From the NCBI GenBank assembly GCA_035455265.1, contig DATIFK010000157.1:1-41996 (forward strand): DNA of 41,996 bases, given 5' to 3'. Below, in pieces: positions 7,936 through 15,958 of the stretch; the first letter of the stretch is position 1, and each line of letters begins with the position of its first letter. This stretch comes from MGOM01 sp035455265 (GTDB lineage Bacteria; Chloroflexota; Anaerolineae; Anaerolineales; E44-bin32). The position numbers were made by a program, and so were the translations under genes. The notes beneath the pieces are model-generated. The model did not search any database. It was given only the letters and a program-made list of their open reading frames with translations, and was not told the DNA's origin.

Positions 7936-9837
7936 TTAGAGGTCCTCGCCCCACTCGCCGTCGCCGCGCTTGCGGCGCCGCTTGACGACCATTTCGCCGG
8001 TGAGGGGGTCGAATTCGACGGTGCGGCTGGCTTTCTTCTTCTTCTTCTTCCCGGCCGGAGCGGCCTCGACCTTCTCGGCCTCTTCTTCCTCTTCCTCCGG
8101 CTCGACGGCGGTGACGATCTGCGCCGCGGCGACCTCGAACGCCTTCTCGACCAACTCCTTGGCTGACTCGGCATCCAGCGGCGCGGCCTCGGCGGCTTCC
8201 ACCGGGGCCGGCATCTCGCCGGCCGGCGCGGCCTCCGTCACTTCCGCCGGCGCCGCCTCCACCGCGGCAGGCTCCGCCTCGGCCGCGGGCGCCTCAGCCG
8301 CCGCTTCCTCGACGGGCGCCTCGGCCGGCACTTCGACAGGCACCGGGTAGGCGAACGAGCCGAGGGTGTCGCGGATTTCCTCGATGGCCTTCGGGCCGAC
8401 GCCTTCGAGGCCGAGGATGGCGTCTTCGTCCAACCCCAGCTTCTCCAGCACCTGCCCGGCCATGTTGTAGCCGGCTTCGGTCAGGACGTTCAGGACGCGG
8501 GTCGACAGGCCCACGTCCGCCAAAGGCGTCGCGTACGCCCCGGACGGGATCCCGGCTCGGACCTCCGCCAGGCGGGCGGCCTCGACTTGCCGCGCCGCTT
8601 CCCGCCGCGCCACGACGGCGCGTTGGACGCGGTCGACGAAGGCCGTCAGCACCTGATACTCTTCCGGCGTCAGCGGCCGGTTCTCGGCCTTGCGCGCCAG
8701 GATGGCCTCGATCGTCGGCCGGGCCTCGGCTTCCTTCTCCGCCAGATCGGCGAAGCGCGGATCGGTGTCCAGGCGTTGGAACGAGTCGGCGGCCGCCTCC
8801 GGCAGGCTCTTGATATCGATGCGCCAACCGGTCAGGCGCGCCGCCAGGCGGGCGTTGACTCCGGCGCGCCCGATCGCCAGGCTGAGCTGATCTTCGGGCA
8901 CGACCACCATGGCCGTCTTGCCGCGCTCCGGATCTTCGTCGAGGTAAACGCCCGACACGCGCGCCGGCGAGAGCGCCTTGAGAATGAAGGTGGCCGACTC
9001 GGGGTTCCACTCGATGACGTCGATCTTCTCGTCGTTCAGGTCGCGCACGATCGACTGGATGCGGACGCCGCGCAGGCCGACGCAGGCGCCGACGGGGTCG
9101 ACCCCGTCGCGCAGGGCAGCCACGGCCACCTTGGCGCGCCGGCCGGCTTCGCGGGCGATGGCTTTGATTTCGACCAGGCCCTGGCTGATCTCGGGGACTT
9201 CCATCTCGAGCAGCCGGCGCAGCATGTGCGGATGGGTGCGCGAAACCACGATGACCGGGCCGCGCGACGACTTGCGCACCTCGAGCACGTAGACCCGGAT
9301 GCGGTCGCGCACCTTGAACTGCTCGCCGGGGATCTGCTGGTTGCGCGGCAGGATGGCTTCCGCCCGTCCCAATCCGACCGTCACCGCCTGCGGGGTGATC
9401 GAGTGCACCGTCCCGTGCACCATGTCGCCCTCGCGGTCGATGAACTCGTCGTACTGGGCGTCGCGCTCGGCCTCGCGCAGCCGCTGCAGGATGACCTGCT
9501 TGGCCGTCTGGGCCGCCACCCGGCCGAAGTCTTTGGGCGTCGACTCGACCAGGACGGTCCCGCCCAGCTCGGCCGCCGGGTCGAAGCGACGCGCCTCTTC
9601 CAGGCTCGTCTCGGTCTGCGGGTTCTGGACCCCGTCGACGACCTCCTTCTCGGCGAAAACGTGCACCTCGCCGGTCTCGGGGTCGATGCGCGCTTCCACG
9701 TTCTGGGCGGTCGAAGCGTTCACCGCCCGCCGGTAGGCGGACACCATCGCCGCCACCAGCGCGTCCATCACGGTGTCGCGTGGCAGCCCGAAGCGTTCGG
9801 TGATCTCATTGAAGGCCAGTGCGAATTCGCTCTTCAT
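7936..9837 (-). CDS. nusA: Transcription termination/antitermination factor NusA with extended C-terminus
   Basis: 633 residues, longer than the usual 350-500. NusA binds RNA polymerase and modulates pausing, termination and antitermination. Domains in order: N-terminal polymerase-binding domain (about 1-125), S1 (about 130-205, MVHGTVHSITPQAVTVGLG), KH1 (GACVGLRGVRIQSI) and KH2 (LAIGRAGVNARLAARLTGW). A helical segment (about 370-440) leads to a helix-hairpin-helix/RpoA-CTD-like repeat (LEGVGPKAIEEIRDTL). Then come about 90 residues rich in Ala, Glu and Pro, an acidic run and a lysine run (GKKKKKK). The ATG follows AGGGAAG. It is the first gene of the operon: rimP, normally upstream, is missing and the next gene outward is divergent gyrA. 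Confidence 0.96.
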   Translation of the reverse strand: MKSEFALAFNEITERFGLPRDTVMDALVAAMVSAYRRAVNASTAQNVEARIDPETGEVHVFAEKEVVDGVQNPQTETSLEEARRFDPAAELGGTVLVESTPKDFGRVAAQTAKQVILQRLREAERDAQYDEFIDREGDMVHGTVHSITPQAVTVGLGRAEAILPRNQQIPGEQFKVRDRIRVYVLEVRKSSRGPVIVVSRTHPHMLRRLLEMEVPEISQGLVEIKAIAREAGRRAKVAVAALRDGVDPVGACVGLRGVRIQSIVRDLNDEKIDVIEWNPESATFILKALSPARVSGVYLDEDPERGKTAMVVVPEDQLSLAIGRAGVNARLAARLTGWRIDIKSLPEAAADSFQRLDTDPRFADLAEKEAEARPTIEAILARKAENRPLTPEEYQVLTAFVDRVQRAVVARREAARQVEAARLAEVRAGIPSGAYATPLADVGLSTRVLNVLTEAGYNMAGQVLEKLGLDEDAILGLEGVGPKAIEEIRDTLGSFAYPVPVEVPAEAPVEEAAAEAPAAEAEPAAVEAAPAEVTEAAPAGEMPAPVEAAEAAPLDAESAKELVEKAFEVAAAQIVTAVEPEEEEEEAEKVEAAPAGKKKKKKASRTVEFDPLTGEMVVKRRRKRGDGEWGEDL

Positions 9838-9871
9838 CTTCCCTGTCCTACCGGTTGGTGCCCACTACGAA

Positions 9872-9896
9872 GAAAAGTGGGGGGCGCCCACTTTTC
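9872..9896 (-). terminator. Terminator-like hairpin in the nusA leader (candidate attenuator)
   Basis: Read on the minus strand, GAAAAGTGGG (10 nt) and CCCACTTTTC form a perfect 10-bp stem around a 5-nt loop, and the stem is followed by TTC. The A-rich 5' arm, GC core and T-rich 3' arm are the form of an intrinsic terminator. It lies between the predicted nusA promoter (9932-9960) and the nusA start (9837), so it would be in the 5' leader of the operon. Confidence 0.55.
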
Positions 9897-9931
9897 CGTC
9901 ACGTACCGTCGGACCTGCACCTACCCGAACC

Positions 9932-9960
9932 AGTCTAGCACAGCCCCGGCAAGGTGACAA
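9932..9960 (-). promoter_or_regulatory. Predicted sigma-70-type promoter of the nusA operon
   Basis: On the minus strand, TTGTCA (9960-9955) and TAGACT (9937-9932) are separated by exactly 17 nt, and the -10 is extended by a TGC just upstream. The predicted start near 9925 gives a leader of about 88 nt before the nusA ATG. No competing -10 is seen closer to the gene. Confidence 0.6.
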
Positions 9961-9962
9961 GG

Positions 9963-10091
9963 GTCAGCTCCCAGCCTCCTGCTTCCGACCATCATCAGTT
10001 GTCCGTGGTGAGTGGTCGGTGGCCAGTGAACGGGCCAGGCGGGCAAGGTCACCCGATTCCTGACCACTGACCACCGGCCACCAGCCGCTGG
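9963..10091. repeat. Degenerate heptamer repeat array with inverted arms (nusA/gyrA divergent region)
   Basis: The 302-nt gap between nusA and gyrA holds no gene. It starts with a CAGCTCCCAGCCTCC-like stretch (reverse complement of the GGGAGCT repeat type). A left arm follows at about 10004-10028 (GTGGTGAGTGGTCGGTGGCC) and a right arm at about 10060-10082 (CTGACCACTGACCACCGG) that is roughly its reverse complement, with about 30 nt between. The unit is 7 bp (TCAGTGG-like). The right arm ends against the gyrA -35 box. Confidence 0.6.
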
Positions 10092-10120
10092 TTGACGCCC
10101 CTTCCCCTCCCCCGTATCAT
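10092..10120 (+). promoter_or_regulatory. Predicted promoter of gyrA
   Basis: TTGACG (10092-10097) and TATCAT (10115-10120) are separated by 17 nt. The expected start near 10127 leaves a leader of roughly 13 nt before the ATG at 10140. The box sequence TATCATTCCC recurs before the histidine kinase gene at 29770. Confidence 0.65.
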
Positions 10121-10139
10121 TCCCGGCGGCGAGGTGCTC

Positions 10140-12719
10140 ATGGACGTCGGAACCGTACGGCGCATCGACATCGATCACGAGATGCAGCAGTCCTACCTGG
10201 ACTACGCCATGAGCGTCATCGTGGCGCGGGCGCTGCCGGATGCCCGCGACGGTCTCAAGCCCGTCCACCGCCGCATCCTGCACGCCATGCATCAGATGGG
10301 CATCCGCCCCGAGGGCGAGCACAAGAAATCCGCCCGCATCGTTGGTGAGGTGCTCGGCAAGTTTCACCCGCATGGGGACATGGCCGTCTACGAAGCCATG
10401 GCCCGCATGGCCCAGGATTTCTCGATGCGCTACCCGCTCATCGACGGCCAGGGGAACTTCGGCTCGGTCGACGGCGACTCGCCGGCGGCCATGCGCTACA
10501 CCGAAGCGCGTCTGGCGCCCCTGGCGATGGAAGCCCTGGCCGACATCGACATGGACACGGTCGACTTCGTCCCCAACTTCGACGGGACCCTGCCGGAACC
10601 GGTCGTCCTGCCTTCGGGATTCCCCAACCTGCTGGTCAACGGAGCCACGGGCATCGCCGTCGGCATGGCCACCTCGATCCCGCCGCACAACATGGGCGAG
10701 GTCTGCGATGCCTGCGTCTTTCTACTCGAGAACTGGTCGCGGCTGGACAAGGTCGCCCTCGATGATCTGATGTCGTTCGTGAAGGGACCGGACTTTCCCA
10801 CCGGAGGCATCCTGCTCCGCGATCCGGATGACCAGGAGGGCCTGGCGGCGGCCTACGGCCACGGCAAGGGGCGGGTGACAATCCAGGCCCGCGCCCACAT
10901 TGAGGACATGGGGCGCGGGCGCTCGCGCATCATCGTCACCGAGCTTCCCTATCAGACGAACAAAGCGGCGCTCATCGAGCGCATTGCCGAGTTGGCCCGC
11001 GGCGGGCAGATGGACGGCCTGGCCGATCTGCGTGACGAATCCGACCGGCAGGGCATGCGCATCGTCATCGAGATCGCCAAGACGGCCGACGCCGAGCGCG
11101 TCCTCGCCGCGCTGTACCAACGCACCCCGATGCAAAGCGTCTTCGGGATCAATCTGCTGGCGCTGGTCGACGATGAGCCGCGCCTGCTGAACCTGAAACA
11201 GGCGCTGCGCGTCTACCTGGAGCACCGCCTGACGGTCACCCGGCGCCGCTCGGAGTATGAGCTGGCGCGCGCCGGCGAGAAGGCCCACATCCTGGCTGGC
11301 CTGCGCACCGCCCTCCAGCATCTCGACGAGGTCATCCAGCTGATTCGCGCCGCCAGCGACCCAGAGCAGGCCCGCCTGCGACTGATGAAACGCTTCAAGC
11401 TCGGCGACGTGCAGGCGCGCGCCATCCTCGACATGCCGCTGCGCAGGCTCTCCACCCTCGAACGCAAGAAGATCGACCAGGACTACAAAGAGACCCAGGC
11501 CCGCATCCGCGCCCTGGAAGAGCTTCTGGCGTCCGACAAGAAGATGCGTGCCCACGTCGCTGAAGAGCTGCGCCGCATCAAGTCGACGTACGGCGACCGA
11601 CGGCGGACGCAGATTGCCGAGACCCGCAAAGGGAAGAGGTCCCGCGAGCTCCTAACCACCCGCGACCTGCTCGAAGACAAGGACACCTGGGTAGTCGTCG
11701 CCGGCGGCCGCATCTCGAGAACGCCGACAGCACGGCTGCCGCGGCTGGGCGGCCGAGACGCTCCGCGCATCATCCTCGGCGCACGCACGCGCGATCGACT
11801 GTACCTGTTCGCCTCCGACGGGTCGGGCGCCGCCACCGCCGTCCACACACTGAGTGAGACGGAAGACCCGGCCGAGGGCAATCCTGTGGCCGGCGCCACC
11901 GCCCTTCCCCCCGGATCCGAGCCCGTGGCAGGGCTCGTGCTCCCGGCCGGCCAGGCCGGAGGCTACGTTGTCTTCGCCACGCTTCAAGGGATGGTGAAAC
12001 GGACCGAGGCCTCATCCCTGCCCGGCCCATCCGGCCGAACCTTCCAGGCGATCAAGCTGAATGAGGGGGACCGCCTCGGCTGGGTGCGCTGGTCGCCGGG
12101 CAAGGACAACCTGGTCCTGGTGAGCAGCGGCGGTCTGGCGATCCGCTTCTCCGAGGAAGAGGTCCGGCCTGTCGGCTTGCAGGCGGCCGGGGTGCTGGGC
12201 ATGCGTCTCGAATCGAAGGAGCGGCTTGTCGGCGCCGACCTCGAGAAGCAGGGCGGCGAGGTCCTACTCGTGGCTGCGAACGGTCTGGCCAAGAGGACGC
12301 CGGTGAAGGAGTTCCCTGTGCAGGGTCGCCACGGCCGCGGTGTCCGCGCCTGGAAGTCGGGGGTTGCGCTAGGCGCCGCGGCGCTGGGCGAACCGGAAGA
12401 CCATGGCGCCATTCTCTTCAGCAAGGCAGCCGGAAAGTCGGCGAAGTGGGAGGACGTCCCGCGGCGCGCCCGCGCCGGCGGCGGCGCGAAGTTCGCGGAG
12501 GTCAGGGCGAACGATCGCGTGACGGCGCTGGCTTTGGCGGCACGCCGGCCGGCCCTCGAACTGCCTGAGCCGGAGAAGAAGCCCGCCAGGAAGCCGAAGC
12601 GTGCGGCGAAGCCCGCACCGAAGGCTGGAAGGTCGCGCAAGCCAACGAAATCGAAGGGGCCCGCGGTCCGAGCGGCGAAGCGGCCGCCCTCTAAGAAGCC
12701 GGCCAAGAAGGCGCGCTAG
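10140..12719 (+). CDS. gyrA: Type IIA DNA topoisomerase subunit A (GyrA-like)
   Basis: 859 residues. The breakage-reunion domain shows the catalytic tyrosine in AAMRYTEARL (Tyr120), DGLKPVHRRIL (37-47) and FHPHGDMAVYE (75-85). The IDGQGNFGSVDGDSPAAMRY block matches GyrA better than ParC, whose equivalent differs around the GNWG segment. The C-terminal beta-pinwheel is recognisable but its best GyrA-box candidate is HGRGVRAW, not a clean QRRGGKG, so a ParC or dual-function assignment is possible. The tail is strongly Lys/Pro/Ala-rich. The subunit cleaves and rejoins DNA to introduce supercoils or decatenate. The ATG at 10140 was preferred over an upstream TTG that lies in the -35 box. In the quinolone region, Met and Glu replace E. 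coli Ser83 and Asp87. Confidence 0.9.
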   Translation: MDVGTVRRIDIDHEMQQSYLDYAMSVIVARALPDARDGLKPVHRRILHAMHQMGIRPEGEHKKSARIVGEVLGKFHPHGDMAVYEAMARMAQDFSMRYPLIDGQGNFGSVDGDSPAAMRYTEARLAPLAMEALADIDMDTVDFVPNFDGTLPEPVVLPSGFPNLLVNGATGIAVGMATSIPPHNMGEVCDACVFLLENWSRLDKVALDDLMSFVKGPDFPTGGILLRDPDDQEGLAAAYGHGKGRVTIQARAHIEDMGRGRSRIIVTELPYQTNKAALIERIAELARGGQMDGLADLRDESDRQGMRIVIEIAKTADAERVLAALYQRTPMQSVFGINLLALVDDEPRLLNLKQALRVYLEHRLTVTRRRSEYELARAGEKAHILAGLRTALQHLDEVIQLIRAASDPEQARLRLMKRFKLGDVQARAILDMPLRRLSTLERKKIDQDYKETQARIRALEELLASDKKMRAHVAEELRRIKSTYGDRRRTQIAETRKGKRSRELLTTRDLLEDKDTWVVVAGGRISRTPTARLPRLGGRDAPRIILGARTRDRLYLFASDGSGAATAVHTLSETEDPAEGNPVAGATALPPGSEPVAGLVLPAGQAGGYVVFATLQGMVKRTEASSLPGPSGRTFQAIKLNEGDRLGWVRWSPGKDNLVLVSSGGLAIRFSEEEVRPVGLQAAGVLGMRLESKERLVGADLEKQGGEVLLVAANGLAKRTPVKEFPVQGRHGRGVRAWKSGVALGAAALGEPEDHGAILFSKAAGKSAKWEDVPRRARAGGGAKFAEVRANDRVTALALAARRPALELPEPEKKPARKPKRAAKPAPKAGRSRKPTKSKGPAVRAAKRPPSKKPAKKAR

Positions 12720-12761
12720 GTCTTTAGGAGCACGGCACTGCTCGCCCAGGCTGCACCGGCC

Positions 12762-12775
12762 AAAGCCCGGGCTTT
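12762..12775. terminator. Candidate bidirectional terminator between gyrA and the convergent lipoprotein operon
   Basis: A perfect 14-bp palindrome, AAAGCCCGGGCTTT, is followed by CTCACC. A second perfect palindrome, CCCCACGTGGGG, lies at 12780-12791. Both are in the 210-nt gap between convergent genes ending at 12719 and 12930. The first has an A-tract/T-tract form suitable for termination in both directions, though its stem is short. Confidence 0.4.
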
Positions 12776-12872
12776 CTCACCCCACGTGGGGAGTCTTCAC
12801 CACAGACTGCCTTCCGCTTTCTGTTCGAGACGGAAGCAGGGCCGAGGGCTGGTAGCGGACCGCGGTGATCGG

Positions 12873-12894
12873 ACAGCTGACAGCTGACAGCGGA
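12873..12894. repeat. Short heptamer repeat (CAGCTGA type)
   Basis: Three adjacent 7-bp units, CAGCTGA, CAGCTGA and CAGCGGA, lie in the gap between gyrA and the convergent lipoprotein gene. The unit is related to the heptamers at 9963, 21278, 22955, 32923 and 39735. This is the only member of the set not beside a visible promoter. Confidence 0.5.
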
Positions 12895-12929
12895 TGGCGG
12901 ATGCATCCAAAGAAGGAGCGGGCGAAGGG

Positions 12930-14399
12930 CTACTCGGGCTCTGATGGCAGCTCGTACAGGATGCGGTTGCTCGCCGTCGTGCAGGTGCAGGCGGTGATGG
13001 TCATCGAGCCGCGCGTCAACGTCCCCTGATAGGCCGTCTCTCCGCCTGCGGCCACCCAACCGTCGAGGTCGAATGGAATGACCCCCGCTGCGGCGATCCA
13101 CTCGCCGTTGTAGCGCCGCGCCATGTGGAAGTGCGTCCCGGTGGCGAGTCCGCCTTCGCACGAAGGATGCCCAAGATTCTGCCCGCGCGTCACGACGGTC
13201 CCCGCGGCGATCCTCCCTTCCGTCGCCACGTGATAGAAGAGGATGACCCACCCGGTGCGCTCGTCTCCGTCGCCGTCCAGGTCGAGGACGACGGCGGCAT
13301 CGCCGCTCCGGACAATCACGCCCTCCGCCGGCGCGGTGAACCACTCATTGGTGGCAGCGCAGCCTCCGACAACTGCCGGCGGTGCGAAGTCGAGCGCGCC
13401 GAAGGGGCGGCCGTTCCCCCAGGAGGGGTGCGGTCCTCCCGTGTAATCCCACACGCGATTCGGCGGGAAGGGCAACGCCAGCGCCGGCTGCTGCAGGCTT
13501 GGCGGGATCGTGACTTGGACCGCCTGGTAGGGATCGCCCCACAAGGATCTCCACGTGGCCGCGAAACCATCGGGGCCGACGGCCCGGTTGAAGTCCTCTT
13601 GACCAAACAACCCGGCCATCACTCCTTGCACTCCGACCGTGCCGGCGTTCTGCCACGGGTCGGGACGGGCGACCTTGCCGTCGGCCAGCTCCAACTCCAG
13701 CGGCGCCTCCCCCCTCCAGCCGTAGAAGGCGTCGTTGAACAACTCGGCCGCCCAGATCAGCTGACGGTAGAGGCCGCGCGAGCGAGGATCGACGTGGCCC
13801 AGCGGGTAGGCTCGATCGATCGGATCGGGGAACGGATCGCTCAAGGCATGCGTTCGATACTCGAGCAACGTCAACAACACCCGGGGGTGGATGGAGTAGT
13901 TCCGGGCCACAACGTCGACGACGTCCCATCCCGGTCTCTGCTGGCGCTGCGCGTAGTCCGTGATGTTGTTCAGGTAGCCCGGCCGGCTTTCCACTTCGAC
14001 GCGCATGTCGAAATCGACCGCGCCCGGGCCGTTGACGGCCTGGCTGTCGGGAAGGATATGGAAAGGCGACGATGTCAGCGGTGAATAGTAGGAGGGCACC
14101 CGGATCAGGAAGCCTGCCGGCATGGTCGTCACCGGGTCGGGCAGTTCGGGATTCTCGGCCCGGATCTCCTCGACCGTCGTGTTGAAGTGAGCGGCCACCG
14201 CCGGCAACGTGTCCCCCGGCTGCGCCAGGTACTCGAAGACCTGCCCCGGCGGGAAGACGGTTCGCACCGGCAAAGGTGTCGCCGTCACCTGTTCGCCAGG
14301 CGTCACCGTCGGGGCCACAACTCCGGGGGTTGCCACGGGACCACAGGCGGCAAGCGCGAGGGCGAGCAGGGCCGAGACTGCGGCCCTTGGCGCGGTCAT
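12930..14399 (-). CDS. LysM/M23-type lipoprotein, paralogue 3 of 3
   Basis: 489 residues. A lipoprotein signal (MTAPRAAVSALLALALAACG) has its lipobox Cys at 19; a Pro/Thr-rich linker follows. A LysM domain (about 55-100, EYLAQPGDTLPAVAAHFN) should bind peptidoglycan. A middle domain containing YSIHPRVLLTLLEYRTHA resembles the lysozyme-like modules found before M23 domains, but I cannot name it. The C-terminal M23 domain shows GGPHPSWGNGRPFGALDFAP (first His and Asp ligands), LFYHV and THFHMAR (HxH), so endopeptidase activity is plausible. The start ATG overlaps the preceding gene's stop by 4 nt (ATGA). It is the last gene of the operon. The C-terminus carries ACTC, a CxC pair conserved in all three paralogues. 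Confidence 0.88.
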   Translation of the reverse strand: MTAPRAAVSALLALALAACGPVATPGVVAPTVTPGEQVTATPLPVRTVFPPGQVFEYLAQPGDTLPAVAAHFNTTVEEIRAENPELPDPVTTMPAGFLIRVPSYYSPLTSSPFHILPDSQAVNGPGAVDFDMRVEVESRPGYLNNITDYAQRQQRPGWDVVDVVARNYSIHPRVLLTLLEYRTHALSDPFPDPIDRAYPLGHVDPRSRGLYRQLIWAAELFNDAFYGWRGEAPLELELADGKVARPDPWQNAGTVGVQGVMAGLFGQEDFNRAVGPDGFAATWRSLWGDPYQAVQVTIPPSLQQPALALPFPPNRVWDYTGGPHPSWGNGRPFGALDFAPPAVVGGCAATNEWFTAPAEGVIVRSGDAAVVLDLDGDGDERTGWVILFYHVATEGRIAAGTVVTRGQNLGHPSCEGGLATGTHFHMARRYNGEWIAAAGVIPFDLDGWVAAGGETAYQGTLTRGSMTITACTCTTASNRILYELPSEPE

Positions 14400-15958
14400 C
14401 GCGAGATCAAGGTCTCGGAGGTGGCGCACGGACAGGCCAGCACCGTCTGGTCCCCCTTGGTCAGGGATCCCTGGTAGGCCTTGCTGCCCCCGTGCGCTGT
14501 CCACCCGCTGAGGATGAACGGCAAGGGACCGTCGGCCAGGATCCACTCGCCGTTGTATTTGCGAACCAGGTGAATGTGAGATCCGGTGGCGATGCCGCCC
14601 AGGCACGATGGGTGGCCGATGCGATCCCCCTGCTCGACCAGTGTGCCCGCCGGGACGCGGTCTTCATCGGCAATGTGCAGATAGAGCAGGACCCAGCCCG
14701 TCTGCTCGCGGCCGTCGCCGTCCAGATCGAGCACAACCAGTCCGTTCCCGCTGCGCGTGACCAGGCCGGCGGCCGCCGCCGTCGCCCATTCCGTCGACGG
14801 GACACATCCCGGGAGCACCGATTGAGGGGCGAAGTCGAGCGCGGCCCAGGCCGCTTCGCGTTCCCATGCTCCATGCGGCCCGCCGGTGAACGCCCACTTC
14901 GTCCCTGGTGTGAAGGGCAGGATCATCGTCGGTTGCCGGAGCCCCGGTTCATAGAGAGGATGGTAGAAGGCCCACGGATCCCCGAACAATCGGTCGTAGG
15001 TGTCGAGGAATCCGGATGGCGACAACGCCTGGCGCCAGGCGGACTCTCCATTGCGCAGACCGAAGTAGTACTGCAGCGCGACCGTGCCGGCGTTGAGTTC
15101 GGGAGCCAGTCGGACGTTCGTACCATCGGCTAGCCTGAGCTCAGTGAGCGAACCGGCGCGCCATCCGTAATAGCCGGTTCCGAGCTCGTTGGCGAGCCAG
15201 CTCAGCTGTCGGTACAGGCCTATGGCTGTCGGGTCATCGTGACCGAGCGGGTACTTGAACGCGTCACCTTCCGGGCGTGTTGGATTGGTGACCCAATGGG
15301 CCTCATACTCGAGCAGGGCCATGAGCAGGCGCGGGTTGACCGAGTTGTCGCGGGCTGCCAGGGAGACAATCTCCGGTCCCGAGTGCCACAGGCCGCCCAC
15401 GACCTCCTGATAGCGCAGCAGGAATCCGCCCTGTCGGACGGCGACGCTGCTGGGATCGAAATCCGCCGCATTGGGGGAGTCCACGAACTCGCTGTCGGGG
15501 ATCAGCAGGTCGGACGGTCCCGTCGCCCCGAGTCGCCGCGGCACGAGCAACAACGAATCGATGTTGATCAGCGCCGTCTCATCGTCGATCGGGCCCTCGG
15601 GCGAGACGATGTCCGCCGGGACGACGCCGAAGCGGATGGCCAGGTTGCGCAGGGTGTCTCCCGACTGCGCACGGTAGACGATGCTGCCGGACTCCTGAGT
15701 GGCATCGGCCGTCGGTGTGGGCGGGAAGGTCGGGGAGACAACCGGCTCGGGCGCGGCCGGGGTCGCCGTTGCCGGCACCAGCGTCAACGTCGGGGCGAGG
15801 GTCGGTGCGGCCGTGACCGGCTCCAGCGTCGGCGCGGGAGTCGTTGGTTCGGCCGTCGGGATCACGGCCGGGACATCGGCGCGCGCACACGCCAGGCTGA
15901 CGGCGATCACGGAAGCGATCGCCAGGAACGCCGATCGGCGAGGGCGCCGCGGCTTCAC
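14396..15958 (-). CDS. LysM/M23-type lipoprotein, paralogue 2 of 3
   Basis: 520 residues starting at GTG 15958, chosen because it overlaps the upstream stop by 4 nt (GTGA) and opens a signal peptide (basic KPRRPRRS, hydrophobic core, then SLAC with Cys24). A Thr/Pro/Ala linker with PTPAPTL-like repeats follows. The LysM domain (about 110-155) includes VYRAQSGDTLRNLAIRFG. The middle domain contains NSVNPRLLMALLEYEAHWV. The M23 domain shows GGPHGAWEREAAWAALDFAP, LDLDGDGREQTGW, LLYLHI and SHIHLVRKYNGEW, so all expected zinc and catalytic positions are kept. Probably exported, membrane-anchored and acting on cell-wall peptides. Its stop overlaps paralogue 3's start. Confidence 0.88.
   Translation of the reverse strand: MKPRRPRRSAFLAIASVIAVSLACARADVPAVIPTAEPTTPAPTLEPVTAAPTLAPTLTLVPATATPAAPEPVVSPTFPPTPTADATQESGSIVYRAQSGDTLRNLAIRFGVVPADIVSPEGPIDDETALINIDSLLLVPRRLGATGPSDLLIPDSEFVDSPNAADFDPSSVAVRQGGFLLRYQEVVGGLWHSGPEIVSLAARDNSVNPRLLMALLEYEAHWVTNPTRPEGDAFKYPLGHDDPTAIGLYRQLSWLANELGTGYYGWRAGSLTELRLADGTNVRLAPELNAGTVALQYYFGLRNGESAWRQALSPSGFLDTYDRLFGDPWAFYHPLYEPGLRQPTMILPFTPGTKWAFTGGPHGAWEREAAWAALDFAPQSVLPGCVPSTEWATAAAAGLVTRSGNGLVVLDLDGDGREQTGWVLLYLHIADEDRVPAGTLVEQGDRIGHPSCLGGIATGSHIHLVRKYNGEWILADGPLPFILSGWTAHGGSKAYQGSLTKGDQTVLACPCATSETLISR

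Noticed and set aside
8587..9957. 456-residue plus-strand frame opposite nusA
   Set aside because: Antisense to conserved KH and S1 domains and without motifs of its own.
9838..10139. Missing rimP or a tRNA upstream of nusA
   Set aside because: No open frame with RimP features and no cloverleaf or CCA-ended tRNA in this gap; it contains promoters, a hairpin and repeats only.
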